NCBI GenBank assembly: GCA_004835665.1
Contig: RBKR01000010.1
Span: 558,001 to 622,000 of the forward strand
Length of the DNA: 64,000 nt
Source: Phoma sp. XZ068
Taxonomy: Eukaryota > Ascomycota > Dothideomycetes > Pleosporales > Didymellaceae
Direction of reading: 5' to 3'
Under the pieces are notes generated by a model, which saw nothing but the letters and a program-made list of their open reading frames with translations, did not search any database and was not told the origin of the DNA. Shown one piece after another: positions 30,615-41,595 of this stretch. The position numbers were made by a program, and so were the translations under genes. Numbering within the stretch: position 1 is the first letter of the stretch; every line of letters begins with the position of its first letter.

Positions 30615-31241
30615 AACCTCCTCCTCTACGCACCTCAAGCCCAGAAGGACGGTGTACTCCCCATCCCTATCGGCGAAAACCACCTCATGGCCCCTGTCGC
30701 CCTCGGAGATGTCGCCCAACTCGCCGCGCACGTCCTCACCGGCCAAGGAAAGGTACATCAACCCTCTCACTCTGCTCATCACCCCAACTCACCTAGAACA
30801 GAACGGCTTCGACGACCGCCACCGCGGCCAACTCATGGTCTTGACCGGCCCCAAACTCTGTGATGGCCATGAACTTGCCTCCAACGCCGCGCAGGCCTTG
30901 GGCGTGGATCTCAAGTTCGAAGACATTACTGAGAGAGAGGCGAAGAAGGTGCTGAAGGCGCAGAGTGATAGCGATTTGAGTGAGCTGCAGTATCTGCTGG
31001 AGTACTATAGCTTGGTGCGCGAGGGCAAGACGAACTACATCTCGACCGCGGCCTTCGTGAACGTGACTGGTAATCATCCTCAGGAGCCCGAGGACTTCTT
31101 CAAGGCGAGTGACCCTTGGCGCACGGCTTTTCAATAACTCAAGAAGACATAGTTAACGTGCGCTCAAACCAGGTGTATGCCAAGGAGTTCAAGCCGAAGA
31201 GTGGTGAGAACGGTCATGCGTCGAAGAAGAGGAAAACCTAG
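30615..31241 (+). pseudogene. NmrA-like NAD(P)-binding protein, 5' truncated
   Basis: Three exons are recognisable. The first, from about 30615 to 30752, reads NLLLYAPQAQKDGVLPIPIG, then APVALGDVAQLAAHVLTGQ. The second, 30802-31104, reads NGFDDRHRGQLMVLTGPKLC...NYISTAAFVNVTGN. The third, 31173-31241, reads VYAKEFKPKSGENG with stop TAG. The second intron uses a GC donor (CAAG|GCGAGT) and a CCAG acceptor. These pieces are the C-terminal half of NmrA-like proteins, redox-sensing Rossmann-fold regulators. The N-terminal half with the glycine-rich dinucleotide loop is absent and no start codon fits. It is a remnant, though its remaining splice sites are intact. Confidence 0.65.
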
Positions 31242-31313
31242 AAGAGATAGCTTACTGCTGGCGGCACATGACCCACTGTGAAGAAACACGCCCCTGCTAC
31301 AGTACTCATGGGG

Positions 31314-31990
31314 CTATGAGTCATGGGGTGAACACGGGGACGGAGTCGATGGGTTCAATAGGTACAACATGGGCAGCGCGTCCAACGGGCCGTAGTACGC
31401 TATCACAAGGTCGATACCAACAACCTCATCTTCTCGCAATGGGTAAGCGAAAGTGCAAGTGCCAGTCGGCTTGGCGAGCTCACCCATCACAGCATGGATG
31501 AACAGGACTGTATGACTCAGCGGAAGCAACAAGGCGCCTCTCAGCCAGTTCAGTTCACGATGAAGCCGGCATGTGTCATCATTGCCCTTGTACAGCATGC
31601 CATGATCCGGATCTCGCACCTGCTGGTCCTTGGGCCAAATGAATGCTTTTTCCGCGTATCCGACCTGCTGCAGTGGACTGCCTATATTGAGTTCGCTGAT
31701 ACCTACAATCTCGCTTTCTTTGGTCCCCTTCCAATATACGGCGACGGTTCCCGGATCACCACTCCCATCCATTCTAGCACCGCGCGAGTGACCGTTCCCA
31801 CCAATCATGAGCTTGATCTCGCCGCCTGGGACAGATTTGGCCACGGTAGCACGCTCAGCGATGAAGTATGCCAGGCTGCGCTGTGATGGATGGCACGCAT
31901 ATGTATCTCCCCCTGGAGGATTGCAGAGCTATATCCCAGATGTAGTTGCTCGGCTCATCAGCCCAATTTCCTGGATTATGCTCTGCTCGC
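31314..31990 (-). pseudogene. Decayed LPMO-like secreted protein (family tentative)
   Basis: On the minus strand NWADEPSNYIWD is followed, after a frame change, by LCNPPGGDTYACHP, then AERATVAKSVPGGEIKLMIG, NGHSRGARMDGSGDPGTVAV and YWKGTKESEI, ending MLYKGNDDT. The succession of a paired-Cys segment, a beta-rich stretch ending GGNGHSRG and a YWKG-type strand resembles fungal secreted copper-oxidase (LPMO-like) proteins. I am going by motif style and cannot confirm the family. Sequence beyond KGNDDT no longer reads as protein. No signal peptide or start was found. Confidence 0.35.
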
Positions 31991-31999
31991 GGCCACCTT

Positions 32000-33038
32000 T
32001 GCAGTGAAGTGGCAGTTGGGGAGCGCTGAGACGTCAGACATATAGTTTGAGCGCTAGAGCTATGAACAGTGCTTACAGGGTATCGACTTATAGATCGCTG
32101 GGACCTTTGTATTTAGTCGCATTACCTTTCATCCATTCATGAAATTCTTCGTTCTCTTGTGCAGCCGACCCATGAGTGTGCTGATAACCAATGCCGTGTA
32201 AGACAAATACAATAGCAGAGGCGAACTGTGGTCAGTTTCGCGGGGAGTTTTTGCGGTTAATCCTATATCTGTTGTTTCACCCTCTCTTACCCATCGTTGT
32301 CAAAATGAGGGTGGCACTTATACCTCGATGACACATCAGCTTGCCTGGATAGGTTCATCCCGAAGTCAAAGCTTCTTGCGGCGACTCACTGAATCTGTAT
32401 CGTTAGTATCTTGCGGCATGTATCTTTGATCATCCCGAGGTGACTGTATGGCCTCAGTGGCAATGGCGTCTGGGGCAAGTCCGCTGCCATGCCGATCACT
32501 TAGCCAATCCAGTTCAGGTACGGACCGTGCATTTCCAGGCGTATCGCCATGAATGAGGTGTATTCGTTGAGCGCCATCCCTCCAAGCTCTTTCTCCAAGC
32601 CTACTGTACCAGCGGAAGTAGAGAAGCAAGACATGGCGTACATGTATGGAATTGTATCGCGTCGTACCTACTTTTCCGTATGTTCACGTCACCATAATCA
32701 TGTGCGCCTTCATTGCTGTGCTGTACCTTGTGCTTGGTGTAAGACCCACTCAGATGGGTCTGCCAGGGCAAAGTCAACGTCACACAGCAGTATAGTCTCT
32801 ATGGCAATGTATGGACGGAACCAGAAAGGTCTGGGTTGCATGCAGCCACGATTATCGCGACCGCGGCAGCAAAACGCCACGTTTCGAGAGCCTAAAGCAC
32901 CAAGGACCAGAGAACAGGGAACAAGCAGTCACCCACAGTCGTACGACGCTAGACTGCTCGTTAATCGCCTTCGAAAGCGTTGGTAGATCCTTGCAATCCA
33001 AGTGCTACAGATAATAGTACGAGGGGATCAAATCACGT
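32000..33038. other. No supported gene
   Basis: Short open frames on both strands without motifs. The right end is the boundary of a solo LTR. Confidence 0.35.
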
Positions 33039-33205
33039 TGTTCCCCTCACTCTGTAGATATTGTGTGAGAACATGAAGTCTGCAAGAAGAATGAGAGCTG
33101 TGTTCTTTAAGGAGAGTAAAGCTCTCGAGGCTATATACTGTATCAAGGAGTGATCTAACTGTGTGGGGTAAGGACTGTGTATGAGGATCATGTGATTTGG
33201 CAACA
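33039..33205. repeat. Solo LTR-like repeat, 167 bp
   Basis: It begins TGTTCCCCTCACTC and ends TTTGGCAACA, so it has the TG...CA ends of an LTR. A TATA-like GTATATAG lies inside (33132-33141 region, either strand). A truncated copy occurs at 7014-7154. No exact 5-bp target duplication is visible (TCACG on the left, AAAGA on the right), so it may be old, or one flank was lost. Confidence 0.55.
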
Positions 33206-33715
33206 AAAGATATCGGCCTGCTGCCAAAGAATATCGAATGGTCCGACTGGGTCGAGTTCCTGGGAGCCTTTCTCGACAATATTAACCTTGTGACTTTGAG
33301 CGACGTCAACAACCGATACAAGTACGGAGAATTGCGACCGAGCCGACTCAACGCCATCTACAGGTTCATACCGCCTGCATATTCCCTCAAAAATTTAATC
33401 CAGGGATATAGATCGCGATCGACTTGGTATAATGCATTCTTCGGGCGCCATTTCAAATGGATGCTAGCCGTATTTGCTATACTCTCTGTTTTATTGTCGG
33501 CGCGACAGGTTGGCCTTGCAACGTCCATGTTGCAAAGCAGTCGACCATTTCAGAAGGTATCGTATGGTGTTACTATAGCGTCTTTGGTTGCGGTTGTAGC
33601 GAGTGTAATTGTGGTCTATTTTGTATGGCTAGGGTTATTCTGGTATCACTTGCTGTCCACTTGGTGGAATAACAGAGCGGTGAACCACAGAAGGTGTGCC
33701 GGCGTGTCTCCATAA
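33206..33715 (+). pseudogene. C-terminal part of a fungal two-TM protein, cut by the LTR
   Basis: Immediately after the LTR the frame continues IGLLPKNIEWSDWVEFLGAF, NRYKYGELRPSRLNAIYRF and SRSTWYNAFFGRHFKWMLAV. Two hydrophobic helices follow (about MLAVFAILSVLLSARQVG and VTIASLVAVVASVIVVYFVW). The order (W-rich acidic block, a RYxYGELRxSRLN motif, two TM helices, short tail) is, from memory, that of the C-terminus of a large family of uncharacterised fungal proteins. The N-terminal domain is missing: the coding frame starts inside the LTR (MAT from its CAACA end). Loss of the 5' part makes it a pseudogene. Confidence 0.6.
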
Positions 33716-33977
33716 AGCAGTCTTCCATGTGCGAAAGGGCATCAAAGAAAATGTAAGATAGCTCTAGCGGATAATTTAAGCTACACGGAAAAAAACTGCA
33801 TATGAGGCCCAAGAAGTGCGGGTGGGAGAGGCCCCGCCGTGGTTGTTTAGTCGTGCAGGGGGCAAGCTGAAGATAGCGCAGAGTGCGGCTATCGAGAAAG
33901 CGACTTGCGATCAGCCTCAGCTGAAGACCAGCTACTTGCATACCTCATCTCGTTATGAGAATAACTGGTTGGCTGGC

Positions 33978-34036
33978 GTGATTTGTCCCCCCGTTTTTGA
34001 GATTTGTCCCCCCTTTGAGATTTGTCCCCCGCGCTA
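33978..34036. repeat. Triplicated GATTTGTCCCCC motif, possible MULE terminus
   Basis: Three copies of (GA)GATTTGTCCCCC spaced about 17-20 bp lie at 33979-34031. They sit about 390 bp beyond the stop of the MULE transposase fragment, where a terminal inverted repeat of that element would be expected. No partner end is visible. Confidence 0.4.
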
Positions 34037-34423
34037 GCCAGATCACCATTAGCGTCAGATAGATTACGGTTTTGTATTTGTGTTGGAAGCAGGTAGGTGT
34101 GAAGGGGGGCTGTACGTAAATTGTCTATATTGCCGAACTTCTTGTCTACTCACACCGTCGTCTCTTTCGCGGACCAAGGTCTTTCCAGGCTTCTGGAGCC
34201 GCCACTGCTGCAGCGCGATTGGGCCGCCGTGTAGATGTGACCTCAGGCTCAACAATTGCATCTTGAGCATCAACCTGTGCAAACCTTTCAGCATAGAAAG
34301 CTTCCATGTCCCAAAATGATAGTTCCAAGCCATAGTCGGCGTGCAGGAAGCGAAGAGTCCCTGCTTAGCAAGAGCGATTTTCCGTGCCTCCACCAGCTCT
34401 GCAGGATCCCCCTCCTGCCCTGT

Positions 34424-35301
34424 TTATGTCAGGAAATTAGTAGCCGACATCATATCATTGCAATTATATAACACAGGTTGACATCGCCGACCTTCAACGT
34501 CGGCTAAGGACTCTTCTAATGTCGGAGGTTGCCAGACAGGGGGCGAAGCCATGGTCACTGACACAGCGACAGCTACAGGCGGAGATGACCAAGGTGAAGC
34601 AGGAGGTAGAGGAGCAGGTGCTGGGATCGACACAGATATGCAGGGGGTTACAGGATCTGCAACTGAAGTAGAGCTGGGAATCGAAACAGTGACAGAGGTG
34701 TTGACTTGCTGCAGAGCTTCAGCCAGCGTTTGACCCTGGTATTGATGGGAGGGCTGAAAGCGAGGTATAGAAGGTGGCATACGCCGTTCGAAAGCTGAGG
34801 GGTCTCGGCGAGTGGATGCTTCCTTTCTTCTTGGCGCACCTCTTGTCTGAACGGTAAGTGGCTCGAGAATGGACTGGAACGGTCTCGAGGATGAGCGCAT
34901 TGACGGGCCATGCTCACGTTGATAGCGCCAATGATCGTCGTAGAGGTGATTCAATCGCAGTGTGGATCTAGCAGCCATCACCTCTTGCAGCGTATGCCGG
35001 CATGGAAGGCCATTCGTTTTCTCAAAGAGGCCCGAACAAGGATGCCCACCACGACGCTGTCGTTGCTCTTTCTGTCGCAGCAAATCTTGTTGCCTGATAC
35101 GTTCGATAGCTGGTGGAGTAAGGACATCATGGATCCCAGGAGGCAGGAAGGGCATGGACTCGAGCTTGTGCTGAAACTTGGTTCTGTGCTTAGAAGATGC
35201 AATCTCCTTTGCGTATTTGCTGTGTTGACTCTTGACCATCTGTTCGATCCTCGCGACGACAGACCCGACGCGTGCATTGACCCGGCGAACACGGTACCGT
35301 A
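34424..35301 (-). pseudogene. Mutator-like (MULE/FAR1-type) transposase, C-terminal part
   Basis: Reading down from 35301: RVNARVGSVVARIEQMVKSQ, then a SWIM-like zinc-finger stretch TNGLPCRHTLQEVM, HLYDDHWRYQREHGP and ILEPLTVQTRGAPRRKEAST...DPSAFER, followed by a Pro/Ser-rich tail. This is the C-terminal signature of fungal MULE transposases. The catalytic domain is missing: the frame is cut at 35302 by the terminal repeat of the Fot1-like element and I did not find the rest beyond that element's other end at 38274. The open frame runs a little way into the Fot1 terminal repeat. Confidence 0.75.
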
Positions 35302-35450
35302 CCGTGCCCGTGCGTGTGCTGCACGATTTCGCGTTCTGCACGCAAGGCACCTCAACCAGCACCTGCAAAAATGAGGCTGTAGAGCCACACACAAAAGCAA
35401 TTATCGCGAGAATAGTTGGTGGAGTAGTCTACTAACCTATGCGATAAAGT

Positions 35451-38182
35451 CTATGTATGCAGTCTTTTTCGTGGAGCGATTTTGCGGCCACGAGAGTTGT
35501 ACTTTGGTGGAGGGGTTAGGGAGCGCGGCGCGTCAACAACACCACTACGCGCAGCTGCTGCACCACGCTTTTGCTGCTTCTTCGGTGCAGTGCTTTGTGA
35601 AGCCGTACGCTTACCCTTTCGGGATAATTGTAACTGTTTCTCGCGGTCTTTCTGCTCCTTGTCAATGCGTCGTTCTTCTTTGCGCGCGTCAATGGCTTTG
35701 CGCTCTTCTGCCTTCTTCCTGTCTCGCTCAACCTTTGCTTCTGCAGCAGCCTCACGCTTCTGTTCTGCCATCTTGTCATTGAAGAGCTTATTAGCTGCCT
35801 TTAGCTTCTTCAACTCAGCCTTTTCAAGCTCATCCTTGCGTTGTTGCTCTTTCATAATCCTCTCACGGGTGCGGGCTTCACCGAACTGTCGAGGAGAGTG
35901 CCACTGCGCGCCGCCCCAATCGTCAAGAGTGTGCTTGTTTAAATCAAGTACTTTGCTCTTCTTATTCTGCTTCTTCATGACCTGTAGAGCCTCAATAAGA
36001 CCCTGGTTCTCGTCGTGAAGCAGTTCTTTTTGAATAGCCAAGTGGTGGATGGTCTGCCGCAGGGCCTTCACTTCGGGCAACCTCTTATCATTCACAACAG
36101 AGTCAAACTGCCTCATTATTTGGCGGCAGATAGCACCTTCCAGCTGCTGCGGAGGTGTCGCCGGCGAGTCTGAAGCCCCAGGCTCCTTACGCTTGAATCG
36201 GAGAAGGATTTTGTCGCGATTGAGTGGGTTGGTTGGTTGGTTGGTATTCATTTTTCGTCTGTTTGATGGGGATTAGGTCCACCATCTCGCCTCCCGAAGG
36301 GCATATACGACGTGCTAAGCTATGGAATTACAGTGCTGTCACACTACCTTAGAAAGCATTTCTTGCCTGCGCAGGTATTGCTACCGTTTCAAGCTACAGC
36401 TCCCCGTCCAGTTGGGGAGACTGAGCAGTGTGTGTACATTAGGGTGGATCCCTTGTGTTCAGAGGCAGTTGAGTGCCGTAAGAGAGAGTAGGAAAGAGTA
36501 CGTGGGTGTAGAGAGCCGGTGCCCTGTCGAATCGAAGCCGTGGCTCTGCGCAAGGAGAGCCTTTTGTACTAGGCTTGGCCATGCCTGTGTCTGAGGAGAT
36601 AGGTGTAGTAGGAAGGCAGAGCCAGGCCTGTCCTTCTTCTTTATCTCTAGAAGTCGTGAAATATAAGGCCATGCTGGCTGCCTTGTTTACGTGTTGAGAG
36701 CCGGTGCTCTGTCGGATTGTGCCGTGGCTCTGCGCATGGAGAGCCTTTGTATTTAGGCCTGGCAAATGCCCATATCTTGCAAGAACAAGGAGCGTCAAGG
36801 CTGTCTCCTTGTCTTAGCGGTGGTTGTGGCCTTCGACCGAACGTGAAAATCCGAGTAGAGCACGGGCCATTTTGAAAAGATTTCAGCTCACCAGGGAGCT
36901 GAAAGACAAAAGAGGCCAGCGCGCCTGCCACAACGCCTGCAGCAGAAAGAGGACGTTGAAAAACAGATTTAAGAAGGCATTTGAGTCGTGTTTTGATGAA
37001 AAATCGACAGATATCGACCTTTCGGTGACCTGGAAAAGTTGATGTTCGGTGTGGTGTTGGGTGGGTGGATACCAGTGGATTCAAAGGCACTCTCCACCAA
37101 CGCCTCAGTGAAAGCATTAACCCAGGCAGGCCAAAACAGGCCTATAAAATCAGCATTAGTTACTGGGAAGTATCCCTGCGTTGCGTGGTTGTGTTCAACC
37201 AGTTGGTTGGTATAGTTTTGAGCCAGCGATTTGAAGCACACCACATCCAGCGGCTGAAGCGTGTGGGTAGCGTGCGGAGGGAAGATAAGCAGCAGAATTC
37301 GGTGGTTATCACAGCAATCAATGAAGGCCTTCGTCACGTGGCTACCGTGCCCGTCAATGATAAGTAATCTGTACCTTCTCCGAGCTTTTCTCTTGGTGTA
37401 GCGTTCGAAGACCTGCTCCAACCAGGCAACGCCCAAATCGTCGTTCGTCTAACCACTAGTTGACGTGGTAAAGTGAATTGAGTGCTTATTTGGATCGATT
37501 TCCCGCACCCAGTTAGCTTGTACTGCGTCCCCTTTAGCTGGAAAGATGACCCGCGGGGGGAGGTGGTACCGTCAGCACATATACCAGCAACCACAGTCAC
37601 CCACTCCCGATTACCATCGTGGGTAGATTGTTTGAAGCGCCTCTCACGGTACAGTACCTTATCAAACACCCTCTTGCTCCTCCCAACTACCCCAATCATA
37701 AACCCCTTTTCATCCATGTTGTACGTGTTCTCAGGCAATACTTCATGCTCCTCAATTTTAAGGTGCAGGAGCTGGAAATACAGGCGGTATTTATCACCAG
37801 AATCAGCCTCGTGACGTTCGGTTTCCATGGGGGTTGACCAGGCAGTGATAAGGTGGTCTTGATTCCGGTTTAACAGCGTAATAACCCAGCTATTGGAAGG
37901 CTCCCAGCGGCACAGAGGAGTTGAGAAATTAATAATCATTTGCCTTGTAGGCATCAGGTGTCTCTCTGTAAGTCCTCTGATGTACTGTATAAGCTCTGCC
38001 TCAGCGCGTGGGTGGAGGAGCCGTTGGCTGTTGGTGTCCTCTTCACGAGGGGTAACTTCACCCCTGTGCTGGCGGGTCAACGTCGCGCGTGAACAACCAT
38101 GTTTTTTGGCAAGAGCCCGGTATGAAAATTGTTCTCCAGGTCTCAAATTATCTAGCTCTGCAAGGGCTTCCTTGAACGGCAT
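35451..38182 (-). pseudogene. Fot1-like transposase interrupted by a retroposon, a frameshift and a stop
   Basis: The start is at 38182 (MPFKEALAELDNLRPGEQFS). The helix-turn-helix has ALAKKHGCSRATLTRQHRG, followed by LTERHLMPTRQMI. The catalytic blocks are NMDEKGFMIGVVG, then a shift in a C-run near 37560, a TAG in place of the Trp of SGWTNDD (about 37448), then LLIIDGHGSH and TLQPLDVVCFKSL. After STGIHP (37067) the retroposon (37055-36230) intervenes. Coding resumes at LNRDKILLRFKRK (36219) with the charged coiled-coil tail to the stop at 35451. Aligned to the 51-kb copy, GIHP/LNRDKILLRF matches GIYPPNADVILDRF without gap, so the insertion is exact. Confidence 0.85.
36230..37055 (-). mobile_element. 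SINE-like retroposon, copy C
   Basis: This 826-bp copy begins CACCGAACATCAAC and ends in the AATACCAACCAACC tail, like copy A. The flanks on the minus strand are ACCCACCCAAC (5') and ACCCACTCAAT (3'), an 11-bp target duplication with two C/T differences. It lacks about 50 bp between the two internal units and carries scattered substitutions relative to A and B. It sits in coding DNA of the Fot1-like transposase. Confidence 0.8.
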
Positions 38183-38274
38183 CGTGGCGTTGAGTTGTAG
38201 GGGGTGCAAAGTAACGTCCAAAGTTGGTGGGGTGGCTCACGCACTGACCCGGCTCATGAGGTGCACGGACACGG

Positions 38275-39329
38275 TAGCTTTTCGGGAAAGTTACCGAATT
38301 TTTTTGATACCCTTTCAAACACTGATATTGTGCAGGGTCTCTTTATGCACCCTGCTGATCTTTACTGGTGTGTGGCTTTGAGCAACTATTTCTGGGGTGC
38401 GGAATTCTACAAACAGCACATACACCGACACGTTCGGCGCATCGTGTCTTTCTGTCCTAGCGGTTGCTCTGCACGGTGGCTGAGTCAACCAGGCCGCAAT
38501 TGATCTGCGGTCACATCGCGAAGGCCCGTGCAATTTCACGGACCGAGCAGCACACAGTAGTGTCAATATGCTACATGTCTACCGCCTCGGATACATGCAT
38601 ATAGGTGCCTGAGGTTTGAGTAATTTGGGAATCGGTGGCGCTCAAACCTTGAAGATAGCGCTGCGAGCGCAGGGCTGTGTCGTGATGGAGACTGAGAATA
38701 CCGGTCAGGGCAAATTGGTACTAGTGTTGGGCGACTTCGCCGGGAAAAAACGATGTGAAGTTTGAATGCGAGCAATGCGATCAAAATTTTGAGTCGCGAT
38801 TTCGCAACCGATATTCACATTAAATCGTCCGCGGCAGCTTTTCACTTATTCACAATTATGTTGACCTTGGACAACAGGACCCACTTGCAGGTTTTCAACC
38901 GGTTGCACCTTGCGCCAGCCAGTTTAGTTGCGTACTGTTGACAGACTGTTTAGGGCTTTGCGCCAACAGTGTTTTCCAACGTACATGCTTTGTTGCGTAC
39001 ATCGCGAGCGTGGCCATGGTGAGAGAACATTAGATGCGCTTGGTGCGTTCAGCATTACAAACAACACAACGCCAACACGAATTACACAGCCCACCAATCG
39101 TCTGTAGCAATGGCGTAGGCTAGAGCATGCTACTCTTAGCCGAACACGAGCCGATAGGTATAGGGATTGTCATAAACGGGCGACGCCACAGATGCAAGGC
39201 AGATAGCTTTTCATCCCGTGCCGCGCTAAGACTGTGCTGAGGTTGAGCAGTTAAATATGAGCCCAATGGTCTGGTCATTTTGCAGACCTTTTGAAATCGT
39301 TCAGATTGCTTGAGCAACGATTCTTCGCC
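38275..39329. other. Intergenic, no supported gene
   Basis: This contains the upstream region of the Cys-rich surface protein. Frames at 38315-38566 and 38563-38784 (minus) show no motif. Confidence 0.4.
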
Positions 39330-40282
39330 ATGGCTTATCGAATGTCCTGCCTACTCCTTTGCTCGCTTGCTCTCCTTGTGTCCATTGCAGATGGTGACTT
39401 GATCGAGAAGCGCGACACATTAGTAGAAAAAGCATCATTAGTAAAGAGAGCGTGTAAGTTGACAACGAACAGCCTATAGCAGAGAAACAATGCTAATTAC
39501 TACAAACCAGGCCCTATTGGATATACGCTCTGCGGAACTTCGGGAGCGCTCTCTTACTGCGCTCCACTTGGTAGCAAGTGCTGTGATAGCCGCACCTACG
39601 CGCCTATTGGAGCCACCTGCTGTGCCGCGGGAACATATGCCAGAATTGGAGAATACTGCTGTGTAGGAGGCGGCTCATGCCCCATCGGGAGGACATGTAG
39701 GGGCTGCACCGCTGGAGGAGGAAGCGCAGGTACAACGGCTCAGGCACCTCCCTCGGTACCAGCGACAACAGAGCCTCCAGTTGTGGCAACGACTACTCGA
39801 CATGTATACAACTACTTTACTTTCACCATCACCTAGTAAGTTGTTTATAACTCATGCCGAGACTACCAACTTATAATTGGAATAGTTACTACTTCCAATA
39901 TTACTACATCTACGTCCCAAGCATCACAAGGAGCACGACTACATCCACTAAGGTTACTACTAGGACCACCGTCTCTGTTTATGCCTCCAATAGTGCTGAT
40001 GCGCGGGCATCGTTTACTCAAATCTCGGCGACTGCCTCCCTTCCGACACCAGACTCGGCGACAAGCCTTCCTCCGTTGCCATCGCAGACATCATCGACTG
40101 CGGCGCGCACTACAACTACCGCATCCAATAGAGTTGGGACGGCCGCATCTACCAGTAGTGTTCAGGCTGCCTCTGGTGCAGACGGGCTCCGGGGTGAAGG
40201 AAGCTTCTATGGAATACTGGTTGCTTGGCTGGTTGCGTTAACGTCGATTACTGTTGCATTTCGTATGAACCCACTCCGATAA
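39330..40282 (+). CDS. Secreted Cys-rich protein with C-terminal anchor
   Basis: Three exons (39330-39453, 39511-39835, 39886-40282) with GTAAGT donors and introns of 57 and 50 nt give an intact 281-residue protein. The ATG at 39330 has a good context (CGCCATGG). A signal peptide (MAYRMSCLLLCSLALLVSIA) and a short propeptide-like stretch with KR sites come first. Next is a granulin-like Cys-rich domain of about 60 residues with CC pairs (GSKCCDSR, GATCCAAG, GEYCCVGG). A Thr/Tyr-rich stretch across the second intron (TFTIT/YYYFQYYYIYVPS) leads into a long Ser/Thr-rich stalk. The C-terminus (SFYGILVAWLVALTSITVAF) fits a GPI signal or membrane anchor. Fungal surface proteins of this layout are mostly uncharacterised. 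Confidence 0.8.
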
Positions 40283-40419
40283 TTACGGTTTTACACTGTC
40301 CGTTTTATCACACACCATATAAGGGTAGACGATTGTAAGCTGTCCTACCGTTCTTACTAAAGACCCTAGCTGTTGTTTGTAGATAAGTTGATTGTCGCAT
40401 GGGTTAGGCTCACTTCAAT

Positions 40420-41110
40420 TTGTTTACGGGGAAGTTTGCTGAGCATCCCAAATTCAGATTTTCACTCTGGTGTATTCCATACTTGGCGCCATCAGTATGT
40501 ACCTCTACATTCACGTCGACACAGGGAATTGACAAAATATTTCCAGCCACTCAGTATGGATTTGGTCGACACCTATGGGATGTCCCAGTTACCGTTTTTA
40601 ATACTAATTTTATGAAAGTAGGCAACTCTACCATCTTACCCCCTTGTGCACTCAAAGATAGACTGACTGATGCATTTTCAAGTTCGGGGCTATTGGTGGA
40701 ACGTTTTATGGCATCTCAATCATGCTCACAAAGCTCTCTATCCTCAAGCCTTTCACTCAATTCGCGCCCTGGGGAAATCTCCGTGTTGCTATATACATCA
40801 TCATGGCACTTGTTGTTATGTATAGCCTGGTGACATCATTCGAATGGGGGTGTACGCCTGCAGGCCACTAGAGAAATACTGGGATCTTACAATCACTGGT
40901 GGTTCATGCATTAATTGGTTGAAGATCATGGTCTTTAGTGGCGTTATGAACACTACCACAGGTGCTGCAATACTTATCCTGCCAATTCTACTTTTACGAA
41001 AACTCCCACTGCCTAAGAGCAAAAGATTGGCGTCACAGCAGTGTTGATGACAGGAGGTTTGTATGTTTTATCATCGGCTGCCTTATATGGATGCAGAAAC
41101 AGCTAACACG
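40420..41110 (+). pseudogene. PTH11-like/rhodopsin-domain receptor, multiply frameshifted
   Basis: Successive frames give QYGFGRHLWDVPVTVFNTNF, then GISIMLTKLSIL, LRVAIYIIMALVVMYSLVTS, RPLEKYWDLTITGGSCINWL, and VFSGVMNTTTGAAILILPIL. This is the order of conserved blocks in fungal rhodopsin-domain (PTH11-related) integral membrane proteins. At least three shifts are needed to connect them, and the first helices are not recognisable. Similarity fades near 41100, where a transposase fragment begins on the other strand. The gene is dead. Confidence 0.65.
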
Positions 41111-41595
41111 CGAATTAGTATGTAAGCAGGGTAGTGATGAAAAGTCATGTATATCTGACGTGTGTGTGTGTGTGTGTGTGTGTACGGATTAGTCAGTAGT
41201 AAACCGCTTGACTGTAGGTGTTCTAGGCTTACAGTTTTAGACTCCCATAGGATGGCCTCTTGTAGTGGAGGTGTAGGCGTACGAAGCCCCACATCAAGCT
41301 TTGATAGAACAGTCTCTGGATCGTGTGGGACCAGCCCAACGCCTCTAAAGCCTGCGCATATATTTTCCTTTGTAATAGCCTTGTAATAGGCCTGTTTGAA
41401 GGCTGGTAGGAAGGTCGTTTTCTTGACTGGATGGGTGGAGTACCGAGTCCAGCTATTTAGCTCATCACCGTATGCCCGCTTCAACGGCGCAAAACAGGCC
41501 ACATCATGCGGCTGCAACAGGTGCGATGAATGTGGTGGCATACAGAGAGTAACGTCTATCCCTGCGTGCGGAGAAACTCCGAGTGTTTCAAACAT
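41083..41595 (-). pseudogene. Fot1-like transposase C-terminal fragment
   Basis: The frame contains the third catalytic block (CMPPHSSHLLQPHDVACFAP; the usual LLQPLDVG has His for Leu), then LKRAYGDELNSW, ENICAGFRGVGLVPHDPETV and LSKLDVGLRTPTPP. It is of the same type as the transposases at 16525 and 42508. The N-terminal and first two catalytic blocks are missing, and the 3' end is lost at a GT microsatellite (about 41159-41183). Similarity before DVTLCMPPHS stops at about 41555. Confidence 0.75.
41159..41183. repeat. (GT)12 microsatellite
   Basis: Uninterrupted TG/GT dinucleotide run at the broken 3' edge of the transposase fragment. Confidence 0.95.

Larger units (their letters stand above)
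35302..38274 (-). mobile_element. Fot1/pogo-like transposon carrying retroposon copy C
   Basis: The ends read CCGTGCCCGTGCG (35302) and, reversed, CCGTGTCCGTGC (38274), each next to a TA. The outer ~2.1 kb is a Fot1-like element with one transposase gene on the minus strand. An 826-bp retroposon is inserted inside the transposase. The two terminal repeats have drifted apart (GCCCG versus GTCCG and more inside), so the element is older than that at 50991-53133. Confidence 0.82.

Noticed and set aside
41159..41183. GT run as a regulatory or Z-DNA element
   Set aside because: It sits at the broken edge of a dead transposase and no gene depends on it; treated as a plain microsatellite.
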